NCBI RefSeq assembly: GCF_000283155.1
Contig: NW_004454159.1
Span: forward strand, 14,793,280 to 14,857,279
Reading direction: 5' to 3'
DNA: 64,000 bases
Source: Ceratotherium simum simum
Lineage: Eukaryota; Chordata; Mammalia; Perissodactyla; Rhinocerotidae
Positions 58,851 through 64,000 of the stretch are shown here, in pieces. Below the pieces are notes generated by a model. The model saw nothing but the letters and a program-made list of their open reading frames with translations. It was not told the DNA's origin and made no database searches. Both the position numbers and the translations under genes were made by a program. Position 1 is the stretch's first letter; each line of letters opens with the position of its first letter.

Positions 58851-59062
58851 AAATGCAATATAAGTAAAAGAAGCAAACGCTAACAATTTCCAGTTGATCA
58901 CAGTAGAGTGATGAAGATCAGGGATGGAAATGCAAAATACACAATCAAGTAAAAATGAACATCCTTGCCAGAGACTTTGAAGGACTTGGTAAAATTATTG
59001 GGAGGGTCGGGAGGTGGGGATTTGAGGTCTGAGGTTCTATCAGATGCCAAAGAGGTTTCTAT

Positions 59063-59303
59063 AAGAAATGCAAGGGCTGGCCCCGTGGCTTAGCGGTTAA
59101 GTGCGCACGCTCTGCTGCCGGCGGCCTGGGTTCGGAACCCCAGGAGCGCGCCAACGCACTGCTTCTCCGGTCATGCTGAGGCCGCGTCCCACATGCAGCG
59201 GCTGGAAGGATGTGCAGCTATGACATGCAGCTATCTACTGGGGCTTTGGGGGAAAAATTTAAAAAAAATTAAAATTAAAATTAAAAAAAAAAAAGAAATG
59301 CAA
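59063..59303 (+). mobile_element. ERE SINE (ERE1-like) with 11-bp TSD
   Basis: Element 59074-59292, head GGCTGGCCCCGTGGCTTAGC, body to CTACTGGGGCTTTGGGGGAA, then an A-rich (TTAAAA)n-like tail. AAGAAATGCAA on both sides. Confidence 0.96.
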
Positions 59304-59640
59304 AAATTATTAATCAATGACCAAGCTTGACTTATCAAAAAAGCTTATACATAGCTGTGTCAGCACTAAATCTGTCCCAATCTAATTAAAATGGTTCTTT
59401 GATATTGATTTGTGGTACAAGGTCCTTTTGAAAAAAATAACCCATTTCAAGAAAAGCTTTCAAAACTATGTACTTATCACAGATCTACTTTTCTGTGGGT
59501 AATCAGAGTTCAAACAAACCATTGTTCCCAGAACTCAGTTATAAAAGCCACAGATAGGGGCACAGGTAACTATTGAAATAAGGGGGGTAATTTTTTCTTA
59601 TCTTTGAAATGACTGATTATAGGTTAGTCTTTCCTACAGT
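59304..59640. other. No gene or named repeat recognised
   Basis: AT-rich sequence between an ERE and an L1 fragment. Confidence 0.4.
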
Positions 59641-61140
59641 TTCACGTAAATGTAATCACACAATACGTATTCTTTTTTTTTTGGTATCTGGCTTCTTTCA
59701 TTCAGCACATTTTTGAGATTTATCCCTGTTGCCTCTATTAGTTAATTCATTCTTTTTTTTTTTTCTAAGTAGATTTCCACTGTATAGATATGATACAATT
59801 TGTTTAAACATTCATCTGTTGATGGGTATTACTGGTTTTCCAGCTTTCCGGTTATTAAAAATGAAGCTGCCATGAACTTGTGTGTACAAGTGTTTGTGTG
59901 GATAGAAGTTTTCATTTCTTCTGAGTAAATATTTAGGAATAAAATTGCTGGGTCATATTGTAAGTATAATTTTAACTTTATAAAGAAACTGTTCACCTGT
60001 TTTGCAAATCAGCTGTACCATTTTGCATTTGTTCCAGCAACATATGAGAGTTCCAGTTGTTCCACATCCTACAAACATTTTGCATCATCAGTCTTTTTAA
60101 TTTTAGCCATTCTAGTGGGTATGAAGTAGTATCTCACTGTGGTTTTAACTTGCACTTTCCTGAGAACTGATTATATTTCCTCTTTTCATATGCTTGTGGG
60201 CCATTCATATATCTTCTCTGGTTAGGTATGTTCAGATCTTTTGCCCAATTTTAAATTTAGTTGTCTTATACAGTTGTGTTCTTTATATATTACCGATAAA
60301 GTCCTTTGTCTGATATATGTACTATGAATATTTTTTCCTGGTCTTTGTCTTTCCTTTTTTTTTTTAACCAGATTTTTCAGAGTTTAAGTTTTTTAATTTG
60401 ATGAAGTCTAGTTTATCAATTTTATTTTTTATGATTTGTACTTTTTGTATTCTAAGAAATTTTTGCATATCCCCAAAATATAAAGAATTTCTCCTTTCTC
60501 TTCTTCTAGAACTTCTAGTTTTTACTTTTAGGTCTATAATCCATTTTTGGATTTTTTGTTATTTTAATATTTCTGGTAGTATAAAGTAAAGGTCAAAGAT
60601 TACTCTTTTGACATGGATAGCCAGTCGTTCCAGCTCATTCACTGAAGGACATCCTTTTCTACTGGATTGATTCGGCACTTTTATTGAAAATCAAATGACT
60701 ACGTAAGTTTGGGTCCATTTCTGGGCTGATTATTATATTACATTGGTCTATTTGTTAATCCTTTGCCTATGCCAGCACCACACTGTCTTAACTGCTATAA
60801 TTTTATACTAAGACATGAAGTCAGGTAGTGATAATTTTCCAAATTATTCTTCTTTTTCAAAATCGATTTGGATTATCTAGGTCCTTTGCATTTCCACACA
60901 TTTTCGAATCAGTTTGTCAATTTCTACAAAAAAGCCTCCTGTGATTCTGACTGGAATTGCATTGATTCTAACAATTATTTGAAGGAGAATTACATTTTAA
61001 CAATAGAGTGTTCTAATTCATTAATATGGCATATCCAATATTTTGTAGTTTTCATTGTACAGGTTTTGCATGTATTTTGTTGCATCACTTTTGTTTTTTA
61101 ACTTTGTTTATAGCTTTCATATGGAAGCTTTAAAGTTTTA
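59641..61140 (-). mobile_element. Old L1 3' half
   Basis: Antisense 3' UTR and ORF2 C-terminal half: TTCATTCAGCACATTTTTGA, AAATTGCTGGGTCATATTGT, TTCTAGTGGGTATGAAGTAG, ATGAAGTCTAGTTTATCAAT and GAATTGCATTGATTCTAAC. 5'-truncated, many stops. Confidence 0.82.
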
Positions 61141-62775
61141 TGTAGTAAAATGTCAATTTTCATCACAGATTAGGGAATTTATCTTACTTAAGAAGGCTTT
61201 CCCTATACCAAGATTATAAACCTATCATCCCATATAGTTTCCTTTAGGTTACTTTTATAAATTAACTTGGACATTTATATTTTATAAGTGTACTTAGGTA
61301 ACATTTTCACAGTCTACTCAGGCTTTTTCTTTCTGACATCTTCCTTTTCTCTCTTAATTAAAACTCAAGTATTTAACATGAAACATATACATGTAAGAGA
61401 GAATATTATATTGGCTCAAACCTAAAAGAGTTGGCAATACAAACACAGAGGAAAGTAATATACATGAAAACTACTCTCCCATTCTCTACTACCCACATTT
61501 CTTCTCTCCCTTGTATGAGAATGACTACCATGTTTATCTTTCCCTCTCTTTAATAATCTTCCTCCTTTTCCTTTCCTGCTACTTTCCTTTTTTCTTTTTT
61601 TGGTTTCTCTTTCTCCCTTTTTCATCTCTTTATTCACTCTCCTTAAAATCTTCTTTAGCTGCTTAGAGTTAGAAGTAATGATTATGTGACACACAGTAGG
61701 TTCTCAATGTATTAGTTGACGGATTAAAATCTTTACTACCACTCTGAACTTTTCCCGAGTCTAGGCAGACATTTATAACCACCTGCTAATGAACATCTCA
61801 TGTGATCTCCTAGTTAGCTTAAATACAGTATTTGTAAAACTGAATTCACTTTCTTTTTCCCCATATCTGTCTCTATGCTACCATTCTTGGAGGGTGTCAT
61901 CACCATACAGTGTTTATCAAGCAATACATATTCAAAATTCTATCCTACTACCTGCAGATCTCTGAATAAAACCATACTGTAAAATGCTTTCTTACATTTA
62001 AGCAAATCTTTACTGTTATTCAAAATAATACAAAGAGATTTTTAAAAATCAATGAGTAATAAAAAGCTATTAAAAGTGGCAAATCTCTGACCTATCCCTC
62101 TCCATCTGTTACTGGTAGCCATTTTTAATTTACCTTGGTGTTTCTTCTAGTATTTATAATTATAAATAAGATCCCTATTGCTATTTCTTAAGTTATTGAT
62201 TTTTAGATAATTTAAACTGACTTCCTGTAAAACAGATTAGGATATGTGTTTTGTTACATCACCTCCTACCCTTAAACTTCCTTTCACCATCATCAACACT
62301 AGATAATTATAATTTTTGGTTGAATCCGTATTCACTGTCTATGTTATATAACTGCCACCGCTGAAATAAGTAACATGTTAGAATTAGCTATCCTTTCTTA
62401 AATAATCTTTTGTTTCCCCTGAGGTTAACTGTTGTGCTTTTTTATTTGCTTGGTTTTTCCATGTATCTATATTAGAACTGTAAAACTCTTAGATCAGATC
62501 TGTAACAGACCTGTGATTTCCAAATACCTGAACCTATGTGTAGATGTATCGATTCAAATTTCACTTTAGTTTCTTCACAGAACTACCTAGCCTCTTGCTT
62601 CAATTTTGACTAGTTGCTCTCTAGGCACGTTCCCTGAGTTCCTTTCCTAGGTTGATGCCTGGTTTCGAAGGATGTCTTCCTCTTTTTTTCATTCTCCTCA
62701 GCTTATTTTGTAAAATCACATACTCCAGTAGCTTCTTAAGAAAGGGTACATGAAAGGAAAATGTTTTAAATCCTT
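61141..62775. other. No gene recognised; mostly unassigned
   Basis: AT-rich with a CT-rich tract at about 61500-61640 (the purine-rich open frame on the minus strand there is low complexity). A weak L2-end-like CACACAGTAGGTTCTCAATG occurs at about 61690. Confidence 0.4.
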
Positions 62776-63075
62776 GCATTTGACATCTGATTGATTGTTT
62801 GGTTGAACATAGAATACCAAGTTAAAGATCTCCTCAGGATTTTAAAGGCATTGTTTCACCGTCTACTACCTTCCAGAGTTGCTGCTGAGAAATCTAGTAA
62901 CATTCTAATTTTCTTTCCTTTGTAGGTGATGTATTCCTACCTTCTCTGGAAGGTTTAAAGATTTTTTCTTTACTTTTGGAATTCTCAAATTTCACAGAGA
63001 TGAAACTTGGTTTGGTCCTTTTTCATTCATTGTGCTGGGGACTGAAGGAGCTCTTTCAAACTGGAGAATGATGTC
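62776..63075 (-). mobile_element. L1M-like fragment
   Basis: CAGAGTTGCTGCTGAGAAAT, CTTTGTAGGTGATGTATTCC and ATTTCACAGAGATGAAACTT resemble antisense upstream regions of old L1 elements. Confidence 0.5.
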
Positions 63076-63239
63076 CTTTAGTTCAGAAAAATATTAATGC
63101 CTATAGCATAGGCTTGTTGTGAGAATTAAACAAAATACTCATACTTAGCACATGTAAGTGCACATGATGTTGATATTTATCCACATTTACCAATTTCTTT
63201 GATCACCATTGTTTCTTGCCTCTCAATCCTTCATTTAAA

Positions 63240-63562
63240 GTTCAACTTCCTTGGGGCTGGCCACTGGCATAGCGGTTAGGTTTGTGCGTTCGGCATTGGC
63301 AGCCCCAGAGCAGGGGTTGGGGGGTCAGTCGTCAGGTCAGATCCTGGGCACGGACCTACTCACTGCTCATCAAGCCATGCTGAGGCGGCATCCCACACAG
63401 AAGAACTAAAAGGACCTACAACTAGGATATACAACTATGTACTGGGGCTTTCGGGAGACCAAAAAAAAAAAAAAGAGAGAGAGAAGAAGATTGGCAACAG
63501 AGGGTAGCTCAGTGCTAATCTTCCTCAAAAAAAAAAAAAGAAAAAAAATGTTCAACTTCCTT
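63240..63562 (+). mobile_element. ERE SINE with 13-bp TSD and a body insertion
   Basis: Element 63253-63549, flanked by GTTCAACTTCCTT. Relative to the other EREs, a G-rich segment of about 25 bp (AGAGCAGGGGTTGGGGGG...) interrupts the body near 63307-63332. Confidence 0.95.
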
Positions 63563-63659
63563 CTTCATAGAGTACATACTTTATGAGTTTTTTCAATAGT
63601 ACATGCTTTTTAATAGTTATTGCAAGTGGTAAGCCTCTCAACTGTTTCTCTAAAATTGT

Positions 63660-64000
63660 GGGTTTTTCATTTTAATTTTGAAATAATTTATGTATAGAAG
63701 AGTTGCTAAAATAGAACAGAAATCTCCCATGTATCCTTCACGAAGATATACTATTAACACAATGTCTATATTTTGCCCTTATTCTTACATGACAGTTTAG
63801 CTAAGTATAGAATCCTTGGTTGACAATGCCTTTCCTTCAGTCCTTTGCAGATATTATTCTGACCTCTGACCTCTAATTTTTGGTCCTTTGAATGTAAACT
63901 TGTTTTTTCTCTATGGATGCTTTGAAGACTGTCTTTGCATCTGGCTTCAATTTCATAGAATCTCTAGTTTCAGATTCATTTCTATATATTTAGGATTCTT
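63660..64000 (-). mobile_element. L1M-like fragment running off the right edge
   Basis: TAGAAGAGTTGCTAAAATAG and AGCTAAGTATAGAATCCTTG... GACCTCTGACCTCTAATTTT are phrases of old L1 elements in antisense. Boundaries approximate. Confidence 0.45.

Larger units (their letters stand above)
53489..64000 (-). other. CDC42SE2: 5' non-coding part of CDC42SE2 (5' UTR start, then intron), running off the window
   Basis: Upstream of the start codon there is no CpG-rich block or other promoter-like sequence up to base 64000; the GC-rich patches are ERE SINE bodies. CDC42SE2 is known to have non-coding 5' exons and a large first intron, so this stretch is inferred to be intron with the promoter further right. 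Unnamed sequence remains at 55510-57540 and about 61140-62770. Confidence 0.6.

Noticed and set aside
61422..61694. Highly charged Lys/Arg/Glu-rich 90-codon minus-strand frame
   Set aside because: It is the complement of a CT-rich low-complexity tract (about 61500-61640).

Overview
The window is mammalian nuclear DNA, most likely from a perissodactyl (horse, rhino or tapir lineage). The main evidence is nine copies of the tRNA-derived ERE SINE, which has a GGCCGGCCCCGTGGCTTAGT-type head and is characteristic of that order. Several copies are full length with perfect target-site duplications (TSDs). Base composition, long introns and a typical mammalian repeat mix (L1, L2, MIR, MaLR, hAT-Charlie, Tigger) fit. 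I cannot separate horse from rhino or tapir from this sequence.

Only one protein gene is supported: CDC42SE2 (CDC42 small effector 2, also called SPEC2), on the minus strand. Its whole 84-residue coding sequence is present in three small exons at 53488-53435, 22661-22560 and 18048-17950. All junctions are phase 0 with GT-AG sites. The stop codon is followed by a long repeat-poor 3' UTR ending near 14656, with AATAAA at 14680-14675 and a GT-rich downstream element. The promoter and first non-coding exon(s) are not visible and should lie to the right of base 64000.

Layout: 1-14655 is the flank beyond the 3' end of the gene. It holds the 5' end of a minus-strand L1, older L1 pieces, three MaLR LTRs, MIR and L2 fragments, a 5S rRNA pseudogene, a 37-bp L1 stub and a MER20-like transposon. 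14656-18048 is the terminal exon. 18049-22559 is a 4.5-kb intron with an ERE and two neighbouring TA-flanked Tc1/mariner elements. 22662-53434 is a 30.8-kb intron containing a nearly full-length L1 antisense to the gene (about 32040-37799), L2, hAT and further L1 remnants, and two EREs. 53489-64000 is 5' non-coding gene territory with four EREs, L1 fragments and a MIR.

I found no new gene system, CRISPR array or functional RNA gene. The observations most worth a second look are small: the 37-bp L1 insertion with a perfect 21-bp TSD, the truncated 5S pseudogene next to it, the nested repeat layers at 5.7-9.9 kb, and the repeat-poor 3' UTR. Many intergenic and intronic stretches hold nothing I can name; they are listed as such.
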